A DNA stretch of 35,220 bases from Clostridiales bacterium (GCA_014799645.1 JAAVHQ010000029.1:29661-64880), one strand, 5' to 3'. Positions 5,916 to 15,757 are shown, numbered from the stretch's first letter. Notes: generated by a model not told the origin, from the sequence alone. Numbers and translations: made by a program.

Positions 5916-8363
5916 ATGGAAGGATTTGATAGCGAAAGCTCTGAAATTATTGAAGTTGCTAAGGAAGCCGCAAGACGAAGCGGAGGCGTGTTGGGAACGG
6001 AACACATTATTTGCGCAATCTCGCTTTGCCCGAAGACCAACGCAGGCATATTGTTGTCCGAGTACGGTATTGACGACAATATCGTCGACCGCTTGCTCAG
6101 AAGCGACGGCACTATATACGATACCGTAAATTTCTCGCCTAGAGTAATAAGCGCGTTGGATAGAGCGAAGAAACTCAGCGAGGAGTGCGATTACAAGGAA
6201 GTCAAGTCGTTGGCGCTATTGAGCGCATGTCTTGAAGACAGGACTTCAATCGCTTGCAAGAGTTTGAGTTACTTTGGCGTTGACGGCGCAAAGATAAGCA
6301 GAGAAGCGGAGAGAATACTCTACAATACCGCCGTAAGACGCAACTTTGAACAAGCGCGCGCATCTTCTGCGGGCGGCAGTCCAAAGTATACGCCACCAGT
6401 CGAAGAAGAGGAAGATGACGACGATATTTTGGAAGGACTTGGCGAGGACTTGACCCAAAAGGCAAGGGACGGAAAACTCGACCCTGTAATCGGAAGAGAC
6501 AGCGAGATAAACAGAATTATCGAGATACTTTCGAGAAGAAAGAAAAACAATCCGATTTTGATAGGCGAACCGGGCGTTGGTAAGAGCGCGGTTGTCGAGG
6601 GATTGGCGCAAGCGATAGTCGAAGGCACAGTCCCAGAACTTCTCAAAAACAAGAGAGTATTTTCGCTCGATATGGCAAGTTTGCTTGCAGGTACGAAGTA
6701 TAGAGGCGAATTTGAAGAACGTCTTAAAAAAGCTATCGAAACGCTCAACAAAAGAGGGGACACGATACTCTTTATAGACGAAATTCACACGATAGTCGGC
6801 GCAGGCAGTACGGAAGGAAGTATGGACGCAGCGAATATTCTCAAACCTCAACTTGCGAGAGGCGAGTTGCAGACGATAGGCGCGACGACGTTGGACGAAT
6901 TCAGAAAGTATTTTGAAAAGGACAGCGCGTTGGAGCGTAGATTCCAGACTGTCGCCGTAGATCCGCCTTCGGTAGACGATACGATTACCATTTTGCACGG
7001 ATTGAAGAGCAAGTATGAAGAACACCACGGCGTAAAGATAGAGGACAGCGCAATAGTCGCCGCCGCAGTGATGAGCGACAGATATATCAACGACAGATTC
7101 TTGCCGGACAAGGCAATCGACCTCATTGACGAAGCGGCTTCAAGAAAGAGAATCAACGGCACGTTGTTGCCCGAGCATATTCAAGACGTTGAAAAGGATA
7201 TTCAAAGGCTCAACGAGGCTATCGACAGTTACGCAGAAATGAGGGCTTACGATAAGGCTGCCGAACTTGACGTTCAGCTCAAAGCCAAAGAAAAGAAACT
7301 TGCCGATTTGCGTAAAGGTTGGACGAAAGAAAGAGTGCGCGAAAGCCTCGTGATTGACGATTCCGACATCGCGAATATCGTATCTTCTTGGACGAAAATC
7401 CCCGTGACGAAAATCACCCAAACGGAGAGCGAAAAGTTGCTGGGTATGGAAGAAATTCTCAAAAAGAGAGTTATCGGTCAAGACGAAGCCGTCGAGGCTA
7501 TTTCCAGAGCGGTAAGAAGAGCGAGAGTGGGCATCAAAGACCCCAAAAGACCTATCGGATCGTTTATATTCTTAGGACCTACCGGTGTGGGCAAGACCGA
7601 ACTTTCAAAGGCGCTTGCCGAAGCGATTTTCGGCGACGAAAACCTCATCGTAAGAGTGGATATGTCCGAGTATATGGATAAGGTCAGCGTGTCCAAACTT
7701 ATCGGTTCTGCGCCTGGCTACGTCGGATTTGAAGAGGGCGGACAACTTACGGAAAAGGTCAGAAGAAAACCTTACTCCGTAGTCCTCTTTGACGAGATAG
7801 AAAAAGCCGACCCCGAAGTATTCAATTTGCTCTTGCAAATTCTCGACGACGGCGTGTTGACAGACTCGCACGGCAGAAAAGTCGACTTTAAGAATACGAT
7901 TATCATAATGACGTCGAATATAGGCGCAAGCGAGATAAAGGCAATGCCCGCGCTCGGCTTTGGAACTTCCGCCGACAACAGTTATGAGAATATGCGCGAG
8001 AACCAAATGCAAGCGCTCAAAAAGACGCTCAAACCCGAGTTTATCAACCGTATCGACGACATCATCATCTTCCGTCCGTTAGAGGACAAGGATATGTCCA
8101 CGATTTTGTCAATAATGGTAGATTCGCTTATCAAGAGATTGGACGAGAAAGATATCCATATCACCGTAAGCGCAAAAGCGCAAAAACTTATAGTCGAAAA
8201 GGGCGCTAATAAAGAATACGGCGCAAGACCGCTCAGAAGAGCGTTGCAAAGAATGGTCGAGGACGAACTCAGCGAAAGAATTCTCAGAGGCGAATTTGCA
8301 ATCGGCGACAAAATCGCAATCGACGAAAAGAACGGAGCGTTGACTTTTTCACCTGCGAAATAA
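5916..8363 (+). CDS. clpC: ClpC, AAA+ chaperone-unfoldase of the ClpCP protease
   Basis: ClpC unfolds arginine-phosphorylated or adaptor-delivered proteins and threads them into ClpP. The 815 residues have the full class-I Clp layout: N-domain (1-150) with GTEHIICAI, an acidic linker (EEEEDDDDIL), first AAA+ module with Walker A GEPGVGKS (~217-224) and Walker B LFIDEIHTIVGAG, the coiled-coil M-domain (RLNEAIDSYAEMRAYDKAAEL), second AAA+ with GPTGVGKT (~554-561), pore loop region APGYVGFEEGG and Walker B VVLFDEIEKA. The start ATG follows AATGAGGTG. It is the last gene of the operon, 15 bp after mcsB, and ends before a strong terminator. Length and motifs are normal. Confidence 0.98.
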   Translation: MEGFDSESSEIIEVAKEAARRSGGVLGTEHIICAISLCPKTNAGILLSEYGIDDNIVDRLLRSDGTIYDTVNFSPRVISALDRAKKLSEECDYKEVKSLALLSACLEDRTSIACKSLSYFGVDGAKISREAERILYNTAVRRNFEQARASSAGGSPKYTPPVEEEEDDDDILEGLGEDLTQKARDGKLDPVIGRDSEINRIIEILSRRKKNNPILIGEPGVGKSAVVEGLAQAIVEGTVPELLKNKRVFSLDMASLLAGTKYRGEFEERLKKAIETLNKRGDTILFIDEIHTIVGAGSTEGSMDAANILKPQLARGELQTIGATTLDEFRKYFEKDSALERRFQTVAVDPPSVDDTITILHGLKSKYEEHHGVKIEDSAIVAAAVMSDRYINDRFLPDKAIDLIDEAASRKRINGTLLPEHIQDVEKDIQRLNEAIDSYAEMRAYDKAAELDVQLKAKEKKLADLRKGWTKERVRESLVIDDSDIANIVSSWTKIPVTKITQTESEKLLGMEEILKKRVIGQDEAVEAISRAVRRARVGIKDPKRPIGSFIFLGPTGVGKTELSKALAEAIFGDENLIVRVDMSEYMDKVSVSKLIGSAPGYVGFEEGGQLTEKVRRKPYSVVLFDEIEKADPEVFNLLLQILDDGVLTDSHGRKVDFKNTIIIMTSNIGASEIKAMPALGFGTSADNSYENMRENQMQALKKTLKPEFINRIDDIIIFRPLEDKDMSTILSIMVDSLIKRLDEKDIHITVSAKAQKLIVEKGANKEYGARPLRRALQRMVEDELSERILRGEFAIGDKIAIDEKNGALTFSPAK

Positions 8364-8397
8364 TGTAATCAGCACACTACAATTTATTTTCAACAAC

Positions 8398-8428
8398 AAA
8401 GGCGAGGATTTGCAAATCCTCGCCTTTT
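8398..8428 (+). terminator. Terminator of the ctsR-clpC operon
   Basis: A nearly perfect palindrome AAAGGCGAGGATTT GC AAATCCTCGCCTTT is followed by TTTTG. It lies 34 bp after the clpC stop codon and separates the housekeeping operon from the accessory block. Confidence 0.88.
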
Positions 8429-8446
8429 GTCAGTGATTTTTCTATA

Positions 8447-8486
8447 ATGTAAACTAAAGTTGACACTATGTAAACAAAAGTTGACA
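8447..8486 (+). repeat. Pair of 21-bp-period direct repeats (copy 1)
   Basis: ATGTAAACTAAAGTTGACA (8447-8465) is repeated with one mismatch at 8468-8486. The core AAAGTTGAC occurs at 8456-8464 and 8477-8485, separated by exactly 12 bp. That spacing, and 8 of 9 core positions, fit the LytTR response-regulator site. A possible -10 (TAAAAT, 8519-8524) lies 33 bp further on, before the lipoprotein gene. The same doublet recurs at 20430-20469. It could alternatively be an IS21-like terminal repeat. Confidence 0.75.
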
Positions 8487-8543
8487 AGAAGGGACTAGCA
8501 TTTCACGCATTGATGTGATAAAATATATATGGGGAGAGAAAAT

Positions 8544-9068
8544 ATGAAAAAGAAAATAGCAATAATACTTTTAGTAACAATACTTTTGACGTCGTGTATG
8601 GCGATACTTTGCTCATGTGCGCAAGAAGAGCCCGAACCAAGAGAGGTGGAATTGGAACTTATCAATCCGACGACGGGTGAAATAATTAAAGATGGAGATA
8701 CCATAGACTTACCAGAAGAGAAGACACCTATTGAAGTGCGTATAAAAGATAAAGAGACAGGCGAGTATTTGACAGACGACGATTTGCCAGAAAATACGGT
8801 TGATGATAGTTACATTACATCTTTTAATATACTCGATAATGAAGAACATCTTTACTTTGGGCGAGTGTATTATTACTGGCCGACTGTGGAAGATATAGAT
8901 AAAGCTTTTAATTGTAATTATTATGAAATGCAAATTTCTTTTGATTGTAGACCAGACGCCCCTATAAATCCACGCGAGTTTAAACGTAAATATAAAATGA
9001 AAACGGATTATGTAAGATTTTATATCAACAAGCCTTGGAGAGATGGGGACGATAGATATAATCAATAA
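8544..9068 (+). CDS. Secreted lipoprotein of unknown function
   Basis: I choose ATG 8544 because GGGGAGAG lies just upstream; the earlier in-frame ATG at 8529 would itself overlap that site. The 174-residue product opens MKKKIAIILLVTILL, a type II signal peptide, with two possible lipoboxes, LTSC (residue 18) and LCSC shortly after. The mature part is acidic and begins with a Glu/Pro-rich stretch (EEPEPREVELEL) and TGE/DGD turns, followed by a compact domain with a Tyr-rich stretch (GRVYYYW). I recognise no family. It is 20 bp upstream of the giant Hint protein gene and is probably co-transcribed, so it may anchor or assist that protein at the cell surface; that is inference from position. 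Confidence 0.75.
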   Translation: MKKKIAIILLVTILLTSCMAILCSCAQEEPEPREVELELINPTTGEIIKDGDTIDLPEEKTPIEVRIKDKETGEYLTDDDLPENTVDDSYITSFNILDNEEHLYFGRVYYYWPTVEDIDKAFNCNYYEMQISFDCRPDAPINPREFKRKYKMKTDYVRFYINKPWRDGDDRYNQ

Positions 9069-9088
9069 TAAATGTGGAGAAAATACAA

Positions 9089-12000
9089 ATGAAAACAATG
9101 AGAAGAGAATTGAAAACAATTTTAGTAATTTGCATATTACTCGTAATATGTTTTTCTATTGTATCAGTTTTTTCTAATGAAATTGGAAATTTTGCACTTG
9201 CGGATACAACTGATACAGTTATAGATGAAGAAATTATCCAAACGCGGTGTAAAGAGTTTACAGAAAATATTTATTTTACTGTAAATGATGAACGGCACAA
9301 TATAATGGAATATAGTGATTATATTGATACGACATTTATGCCCAAAAGAGTTTATGATCAAAATGGTAATACAATAAAAGATAAGGTTGATAATTGGATA
9401 AGAAATATCGTACCTATAGAACTTTTTGAACTAAAAAAAGAAAAATTTCTATATATAGGCAGACAATACGGTTTTTATTTTAATTATGATAAAGAAGAAG
9501 GTACATATTTTGTGTATCTAATGTTGCATGAGTATAACAATGATATTTCTGGACATATAACAAGAACTATTTCTCCTTTGTATTATGAAAAATATGTGTA
9601 CGATAGAGAAAAAGATACAATAGCATTGGAATACATAACCGAAGGTTATGACAATATAAGCGCCAAGCCAATCCGCTATTATCAAAAGTATTCGCAAGAA
9701 AAAAGAATCTTTTTGAAAAACATAGCATTTAATGGTCACTTATTAAATTTTAATGATTATAACGATGGAGAAGACTGCTACATTGGTGAAAGTGATAACG
9801 GAGGATACTTTATTGGTGGAAGTTATAAGTTCAAAGGAGTATCGACTAAAGAAGGACAAGGAGATTTCATTGCAAACCTATTTATAATTGCATGCGGTTT
9901 TCTTCCTTCTCCAATGAGCTATGCATCTGGCATTGTAAGCGCATTAAAGGAATTTGAAAATTTTGCACAAGATGCAAAAAATGAATTTAGAGAGGAGATT
10001 ACCAATGAGAATGATTATTCTTTCAGAATGGTTGATATTGAACGTCAAGCGCAACTTGATAAATATGGTCATCTGCTTAAAGACTACATTACGACGCTTA
10101 ATACGCCAAATAATAAAGATGGGGCTTTGTTCGGTATAAATAGTGATGCCTATATACAGGCGACAATGTATTATAAATTTGCGAATGAAGAAAACAAAAG
10201 CAATACGGGATTTGCCGGAAGAATAATGATGGATATTGTGGAAGAGGAAGAGCACTTTGTATCAGGATCAGAAGTTATTCCTATTGCGACAAATGTTGAA
10301 TCAAATAGTTATGCAGTAGATGTTTATAATGATAAATCCATTGAGGTTATTGAAAATGAAACAACAGATATTTATTCATTAACAGGCAGGACAAGCAAGT
10401 TGTTCTTTACCGCGCCAGAAAATGGTGTTTATACTTTTGAGACGTTCGGGTCAGTAGAAAATGAATTCGTAGATTATTTTGGCAAGGCTACCGAGACGGG
10501 CGATGGATTAAATCAAAAGTTGACTGTAACGTTGCGCAAAGGTCAAGAGTTCATTTTTGGCAGCAAAAATGTATCGGGTAACAAGGGAATTTATCAAATA
10601 AAAGTTGAGTTTACTCCTACCGAAATTAATCTTGACGAAACAAAGAGCCTAATAGTAAAAGCCGGAGAGAGCGAATTCTTTTCTTTCAATAATATGGAAG
10701 GATTAGGCTTCAACTATTCTTTGAACAAGACGGGTGATTATTCTGTAAGTATTGCGCTTGAAGATAGACTTAACGTAATAGATACAGCTGTGATGAATAA
10801 AAAAAATACTAGCGCGCTAGTTCCCAAAGTAAAAGGCAAATATTTTATTAAAATTACAAACAACAGCGCAGTTGACGAAGAAGTAGAGTTCACTCTCATG
10901 CAGGCAAAACAAATGGATGTCGGACAAGCCTACAATATAATAGTAGGACATAGAGCGTTGTATAGAATTACGCCGTTGGCAGTAAGCAGTCTTATGGAAT
11001 TCCAATCTCCAACGTTAAAAGACGTCAAGATAAGTCTTTTGGATGACAACTTCAATATCATAGTAGATAAAGACGATATGGTTTCGGACTTAAAAATACT
11101 ATTCGAAGAGGGAAAGACTTATTATTTGCTTTTTGAAAATAGCAACGAATATAATCAACAAGCAGAATTGGCAATATTATATTCTCCATACAAGGTGTCG
11201 TTGGGACGCAATCCTATTACTAAGAGTTACGATAATATGACTTATGAAATCTCTCTTAACACCGACGCTCAAATTATGCTAGAAGCAACTGGCGGTATAA
11301 TGCTTTCTATCTTTGACAGCGAATGGAATGCAATAGAAGAGCAAGACGGCAAATACGCGTTGTATGGTGAGCAAAGATATTTCATTGTTGCTAGCGGAGA
11401 GACTAGAAATTTCGACTTGACGGTTGACGTAGATTCTACTGACCGCCTTTCGGGAGAGATAGGAGAATACGGATATAGATTTATTAAATTCTCGCCTACG
11501 AAGAGCGATACATATGAAGTCAACGGAATGGATTCATTTGAGTGGTACGACAATTTATTAAGACCGCATAGCGAAAAATTGTACGAGGGAGAAACGTACT
11601 ATCTCAAGATATACGGCGAAAGCAATTCCGCTTATGATATAACGATTTTAAGAAAAGTCACTCCAATACCGCTACGGAGCAGGGTGAATCTTGAAAGCGG
11701 AGTCTATTCAGTGACGATAGACGAGCCGGGCGAATACATAATTAGAATGTCGGGGTCAAATGGTGCAATTGCTAATTATAGCGTATTTGATTCTCAAAAT
11801 GCGCTTATTTCCACGGTTGATTCATGTGGGAAACAAATTTTGCATTTGTATTCCGGTATCTATTATATTGAATTAGAAACAAACAACAACGTGGAATTTT
11901 TGATAAATTTCATAAATGCTGATAATATTGAATTCAACACCGATTTGACAGACCAAAAAAATCACAGTGTCGTATTAGGTAAAAATGTTGACAATACTTT

Positions 12001-14944
12001 TGTGTTCATCGCCCAAGAGACAGATGAATATTATTTGACGGTTACTTATTCAGGCGCAAGATGGAATCTTGAAACGTCTATAATAGATGGCAATAAAAAC
12101 GAGGTGGCAGTCAGCGAAGTATATTTGGATGAAATTTCGCAAGGTGTAATATACAGAGTCAAAATGAATCTCATCAAGGGCAATACTTACAATATCAATA
12201 TTTATTGCTCATATGATGACGTTAGCGTGGTAGAAAACGTGACGGCAGAAGTAAAGATATTTATTCCTACTATTATTAAAGACGTCTATTTGATGTCAGA
12301 AGTCGGAAACGTAAAAATACAAATACTTGACGATAGAAAAACGTATGTAGGTCAAAAAATAGGTATAGGTAGAACCTATGTGTTGTTAGTCAAGGATAAA
12401 AATGGACAGGCGATCGACGTCAATTGGGATATTGCGGATTCTACGTCAGCAGAAGTAACTAAAATCAATAATAAATTACGCGCTGATTACATAGAGGATT
12501 ATACAAAAGAAGCGATTGTCTTAACATTTGTGGACGATGACGGGGATTTGTCGATTAGCATTGGTTTGGAAAAGCCATTTGCAGTCAAACTAAATAGTGA
12601 AATAAAAAATGGTAGCGAATATATAAAATCGAATGATGGATATTACAGAACCGAACTCCAAAATGCAGGAATGTATGATTATAATATTGATGCCGAAATA
12701 TATAGAATGGAAATAAAAGTTGGCGAAGTAGTCCTTGGAGTTGATAGCAATGAGTGTTCGTTTTTCACTATGTTTGAGAACGGATTGCCGATTTTTGATA
12801 GCAATCTTCAAATTAGCAGCATGGTATTTATTAGATTTGTTGACAGTGGCGAGTTTGAGGACGAAATCGAATGTAGAGCAATCATATTTAGACTTTTGCA
12901 ATTGAATGACGTATCAAACGATTCGCTTGCAAATGCTCTTGGGGTCATTGTTGATACAAGAAATAGTGACGTGAGCAATAAGTCTTACGAAGTTTCAGCC
13001 ACAACTCCGAAAGTATTGTTGATAGGTGCCCCAAATAAGACTTTGAGCAGCATTAGATTCAGTTTCGCAAAAAAAGCTGATGATAGTAATAATGACGAAG
13101 TAACGTTATTTTTGAAAGATTATAAGGTCAATGCCAACAATAGCACTGTTTTAGATTTACAGTATGTAAATGAAACGAAAGTATTTTTAATCGGCGACAA
13201 TAAAATTACTGGTAGTAGTTCGAATTATTTAGTGAAAGCGAATAGTATTAAATTCTACGGCGAGGGAAGTTTCGGAATTACTGGTGATAACGGAAAAGAT
13301 GGCAATAGAGGTTATGACGGCGATTCCGAAGACTATGTCCCGGGAGCCGCAGGAGAAAATGGTGGCAATGGTACTAACGGCGGTAATGGAACTAGTGCAT
13401 TGTATTGCACCTATATTTTGAATGCAAGCAACAGCGCTATAAAGCTGGCAGGTGGCTCTGGCGGCAATGGTGGCGACGGTGGCAATGGCGGCGATGGATT
13501 TGGTGGTTATTTCAGTGAGGTGCAAGGCGGTGCCGGTGGAAAAGGCGGTTATGGCGGCAATGGCGGTAATAGCGGAGTTGGCTGTTCGACAACCTCGATA
13601 GAAGGTAACGTTGAAATTTCCAACGGAATTCCAGGTTGCGGTGGCAATGGCGGAAACGGTGGCAACGGCGGTTTTGGCGCAGATGCATTGTATTCTATCA
13701 GTGGCGATACTGTCGACGGTTCAAGTGCTTGTAACGGTGGTAATGGTGGCAATGGCGGAAGTTCCGGTTCATGCGGACAGGGAGAACACGATTGTAAAAA
13801 ACCGCGAGGTGGCGACGGCGGCAATGGCGGACGCGGCGGAAATGGTGCGTCATATCAAACCGGTAAAGATTATTACTCGAGATCTGCTCATAAAGGTGGC
13901 AACGGCGGCGCTGGCGGTAGCGGATATTACGGCGGCGCTGGCGGAAACGGTGGCAATGGTGGCAACGGCGCAAAAGGGAAAAATGCTACTTTGACTTCAG
14001 CCGCCGAAGATGGACTTAAAGGCGGCGACGGTGGACGTGGCGGCAGCGGAGGTAATTCAACTTCTTCCGAGGCAAACGTCGGCAAAGGCGGTTCTGGTGG
14101 AATTGGTGGCAATGGCGGCGCTGGCGGAGATAAAAAAACTGTATATAAAGCTGGTGCAGACGGCGCTGACGGAACAGATGGCACGGGTGGAGAAAACGGC
14201 AAATATCAAGCGCCTGGCACTGGTAGCAGCAGCGGTTCATCATCTTGCGTTGCTTTGGGTACTCTTATCACCCTTGCAGACGGCAGACAAGTGCCGGTCG
14301 AGTCTTTGACGGGCGATGAGATGTTGCTTGTATGGAATATGTTTACGGGCAAGTTTGACGTTGCGCCGATACTCTTCCTTGACAAAGACCCTGCGAGGGA
14401 ATACAAAGTCATAAATCTCTATTTCTCGGACGGAACTTGCGTTAAAGTAATAGACGAACACGGATTTTGGGATTTCAATCTCAATAGATACGTTTTCCTA
14501 AGAGATGACGCGTCGCAATACGTAGGGCATTTGTTCAACAAGCAGATAGTGGACGGAGACGGAAATCTCGGTTACATCAAAGTGCAGTTGACAGACGTTG
14601 TCGTGCAGAACGAATACACGTCTGCATGGAGTCCGGTTACGTATGGACATCTATGTTATTACGTCAACGGTATGCTTTCAATGCCTGGCGCAACGACGGG
14701 ATTGATAAACATCTTTGATGTCAACCCCGACACTATGACAGTGGATCAAGACGCATATCTTGCGGATATTCAGAAGTATGGGTTGTTCACTTATGAAGAA
14801 TTTGCCGAGATTTATCCGATACCGGAAATGATATTCGAGGCATTCGGCGGTCAATACCTTAAAGTATCCATAGGCAAGGGATTGATTACTTATGAAGAAC
14901 TGGAATCCCTAATAGCGAGATATTCGGTATTCTGGGAAAGTTAA
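9089..14944 (+). CDS. Giant secreted protein: beta-sandwich repeats, Gly-Gly-X region, Hedgehog-like Hint domain
   Basis: I start at ATG 9089, nine bases after GGAG, instead of the in-frame GTG 9074. The 1951 residues open with a signal peptide ending FALA before DTTD. Residues ~330-1100 hold repeated beta-rich modules resembling pre-peptidase C-terminal domains, with recurring GKTYYLLFEN / GETYYLKIYG / SGIYYIELET edges. Residues ~1330-1450 look like a beta-helix, then ~1454-1710 form eight GGx-rich runs (GGNGGDGGNGG type) separated by short loops. From Cys1720 a Hint domain follows: CVALGTLITLADGRQVPVESL, later FSDGTCVKVIDEHGFWDF with the block-B histidine, and a Hedgehog-like VNGMLS. About 70 residues remain after it, with no intein-type C-terminal Asn and no obvious C-extein. 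The AT content is visibly higher in the first two thirds than in the flanking operons. Function is unknown. Confidence 0.85.
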   Translation: MKTMRRELKTILVICILLVICFSIVSVFSNEIGNFALADTTDTVIDEEIIQTRCKEFTENIYFTVNDERHNIMEYSDYIDTTFMPKRVYDQNGNTIKDKVDNWIRNIVPIELFELKKEKFLYIGRQYGFYFNYDKEEGTYFVYLMLHEYNNDISGHITRTISPLYYEKYVYDREKDTIALEYITEGYDNISAKPIRYYQKYSQEKRIFLKNIAFNGHLLNFNDYNDGEDCYIGESDNGGYFIGGSYKFKGVSTKEGQGDFIANLFIIACGFLPSPMSYASGIVSALKEFENFAQDAKNEFREEITNENDYSFRMVDIERQAQLDKYGHLLKDYITTLNTPNNKDGALFGINSDAYIQATMYYKFANEENKSNTGFAGRIMMDIVEEEEHFVSGSEVIPIATNVESNSYAVDVYNDKSIEVIENETTDIYSLTGRTSKLFFTAPENGVYTFETFGSVENEFVDYFGKATETGDGLNQKLTVTLRKGQEFIFGSKNVSGNKGIYQIKVEFTPTEINLDETKSLIVKAGESEFFSFNNMEGLGFNYSLNKTGDYSVSIALEDRLNVIDTAVMNKKNTSALVPKVKGKYFIKITNNSAVDEEVEFTLMQAKQMDVGQAYNIIVGHRALYRITPLAVSSLMEFQSPTLKDVKISLLDDNFNIIVDKDDMVSDLKILFEEGKTYYLLFENSNEYNQQAELAILYSPYKVSLGRNPITKSYDNMTYEISLNTDAQIMLEATGGIMLSIFDSEWNAIEEQDGKYALYGEQRYFIVASGETRNFDLTVDVDSTDRLSGEIGEYGYRFIKFSPTKSDTYEVNGMDSFEWYDNLLRPHSEKLYEGETYYLKIYGESNSAYDITILRKVTPIPLRSRVNLESGVYSVTIDEPGEYIIRMSGSNGAIANYSVFDSQNALISTVDSCGKQILHLYSGIYYIELETNNNVEFLINFINADNIEFNTDLTDQKNHSVVLGKNVDNTFVFIAQETDEYYLTVTYSGARWNLETSIIDGNKNEVAVSEVYLDEISQGVIYRVKMNLIKGNTYNINIYCSYDDVSVVENVTAEVKIFIPTIIKDVYLMSEVGNVKIQILDDRKTYVGQKIGIGRTYVLLVKDKNGQAIDVNWDIADSTSAEVTKINNKLRADYIEDYTKEAIVLTFVDDDGDLSISIGLEKPFAVKLNSEIKNGSEYIKSNDGYYRTELQNAGMYDYNIDAEIYRMEIKVGEVVLGVDSNECSFFTMFENGLPIFDSNLQISSMVFIRFVDSGEFEDEIECRAIIFRLLQLNDVSNDSLANALGVIVDTRNSDVSNKSYEVSATTPKVLLIGAPNKTLSSIRFSFAKKADDSNNDEVTLFLKDYKVNANNSTVLDLQYVNETKVFLIGDNKITGSSSNYLVKANSIKFYGEGSFGITGDNGKDGNRGYDGDSEDYVPGAAGENGGNGTNGGNGTSALYCTYILNASNSAIKLAGGSGGNGGDGGNGGDGFGGYFSEVQGGAGGKGGYGGNGGNSGVGCSTTSIEGNVEISNGIPGCGGNGGNGGNGGFGADALYSISGDTVDGSSACNGGNGGNGGSSGSCGQGEHDCKKPRGGDGGNGGRGGNGASYQTGKDYYSRSAHKGGNGGAGGSGYYGGAGGNGGNGGNGAKGKNATLTSAAEDGLKGGDGGRGGSGGNSTSSEANVGKGGSGGIGGNGGAGGDKKTVYKAGADGADGTDGTGGENGKYQAPGTGSSSGSSSCVALGTLITLADGRQVPVESLTGDEMLLVWNMFTGKFDVAPILFLDKDPAREYKVINLYFSDGTCVKVIDEHGFWDFNLNRYVFLRDDASQYVGHLFNKQIVDGDGNLGYIKVQLTDVVVQNEYTSAWSPVTYGHLCYYVNGMLSMPGATTGLINIFDVNPDTMTVDQDAYLADIQKYGLFTYEEFAEIYPIPEMIFEAFGGQYLKVSIGKGLITYEELESLIARYSVFWES

Positions 14945-14978
14945 TATATCAGCTCATACACACATATGTCTCAGATAA

Positions 14979-15035
14979 GCCCTAATTTACCTCGTTTAGG
15001 GCAGAGCAATTCGTCGTCCCAAAGGGCGACGTTTT
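14979..15035 (+). terminator. Two hairpins after the giant Hint gene
   Basis: GCCCTAA / TTAGGGC (14979-15002) is followed by CGTCG-T-CCC / GGG-CGACG (15012-15031) and TTTT. The second hairpin with its T run is a plausible intrinsic terminator 70-90 bp after the stop codon. Confidence 0.6.
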
Positions 15036-15041
15036 GCTATC

Positions 15042-15070
15042 TTGACTTTTTTAGCGCGATAATATATATT
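15042..15070 (+). promoter_or_regulatory. Promoter of the 15098 membrane-protein gene
   Basis: TTGACT (15042-15047) and TATATT (15065-15070) are 17 bp apart, 27 bp upstream of the start codon and directly after the preceding terminator. Confidence 0.6.
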
Positions 15071-15097
15071 TATTGTGGATAGATATTGAGGTATATA

Positions 15098-15757
15098 ATG
15101 AAAGAGCTAGGCAAATTGGATTTTTATAATCGAATTGACAATTATTGCGATAGAGATACCGAGGTAGTTTATAAGCATTATACCAAAAGCGCGAAGGGAT
15201 ATTTTCTTGATACGTTTTTTGGTTCAATGTTTTGGAAGTTTATGCTGTTTGAATTGGTGGGCGTGTTACTCTATTTATCAGAGCATTATATATCGCACGG
15301 CGAGTTCAAAGAATTCATATATTTTGACTACGTATTTATGGGACTGGGCGCGTTTTTCTATATAGCCCATTTGTGCATCAAACTATGGTTTTGGAAATAC
15401 TCCAAAAACGTAATTGTGACAAATCATGGCATTTGGATAATGTGGTTCAGCACTTTTTGGTGGAGCAAAAACTTCAAGGGCAAGAAGAGAATGTTCAGCG
15501 CAAGTTGGAGTTTATACGCATGGGAAGAGTTGAGCGGAGTATTTGAGGAAGAATGTAAGATATCCAAAATAACCAAGTTGAAAGATTTTGTAATGAATAG
15601 ATGGGACGGCGAAGAAACAGTGCGTTTTCTCCATAGCGCAGACGTCGACGAAATCATTGAACTAAGTATCAAGCATATCAACCCAAGAAAAAGAAAAAAG
15701 CAAAGAGACCCCAAGCTGAAGCCTTTCGGCAAAAAGAAGACGGATTATTATACGTAA
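15098..15757 (+). CDS. Two-helix membrane protein with a PH-like cytoplasmic domain
   Basis: ATG 15098 is used because GAGG lies 6 bp before it; an upstream in-frame TTG at 15086 overlaps that site. The 219 residues have a charged N-terminal segment, two membrane helices (about 41-56 and 74-92), then a beta-rich stretch beginning NVIVTNHGIWIMWFSTFWW and a helix (ADVDEIIELSIKHI), which is the strand-strand-helix order of bacterial PH (bPH) domains in two-helix membrane proteins. The tail is very basic (RKRKKQRDPKLKP). I recognise no specific family. It has its own promoter and a terminator after it. It lies between the giant-protein gene and the VirD4-like operon, so it may be part of either; nothing in the sequence decides. 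Confidence 0.7.
   Translation: MKELGKLDFYNRIDNYCDRDTEVVYKHYTKSAKGYFLDTFFGSMFWKFMLFELVGVLLYLSEHYISHGEFKEFIYFDYVFMGLGAFFYIAHLCIKLWFWKYSKNVIVTNHGIWIMWFSTFWWSKNFKGKKRMFSASWSLYAWEELSGVFEEECKISKITKLKDFVMNRWDGEETVRFLHSADVDEIIELSIKHINPRKRKKQRDPKLKPFGKKKTDYYT

Noticed and set aside
6246..7028. 260-residue minus-strand frame inside clpC
   Set aside because: It is antisense to well-conserved AAA+ motifs of clpC and has no start signals; it is a shadow.
13440..14230. Repeated GGCGGCAATGGTGGC-like DNA resembling a repeat array or CRISPR
   Set aside because: The repetition is a consequence of Gly-Gly-Asn codons. Spacing is not regular, there is no constant repeat with unique spacers, and no cas gene is present.
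13549..14243. Pro-rich or basic frames on the minus strand inside the Gly-rich region
   Set aside because: They are mirror images of the GGx codons on the plus strand. They lack ribosome binding sites and lie within a clearly coding gene; the same applies to the frame at 24997-25206.
14246..14944. Full intein
   Set aside because: There is no C-terminal His-Asn plus nucleophile and no clear C-extein. The end looks Hedgehog-like, so I call a Hint domain and not an intein.
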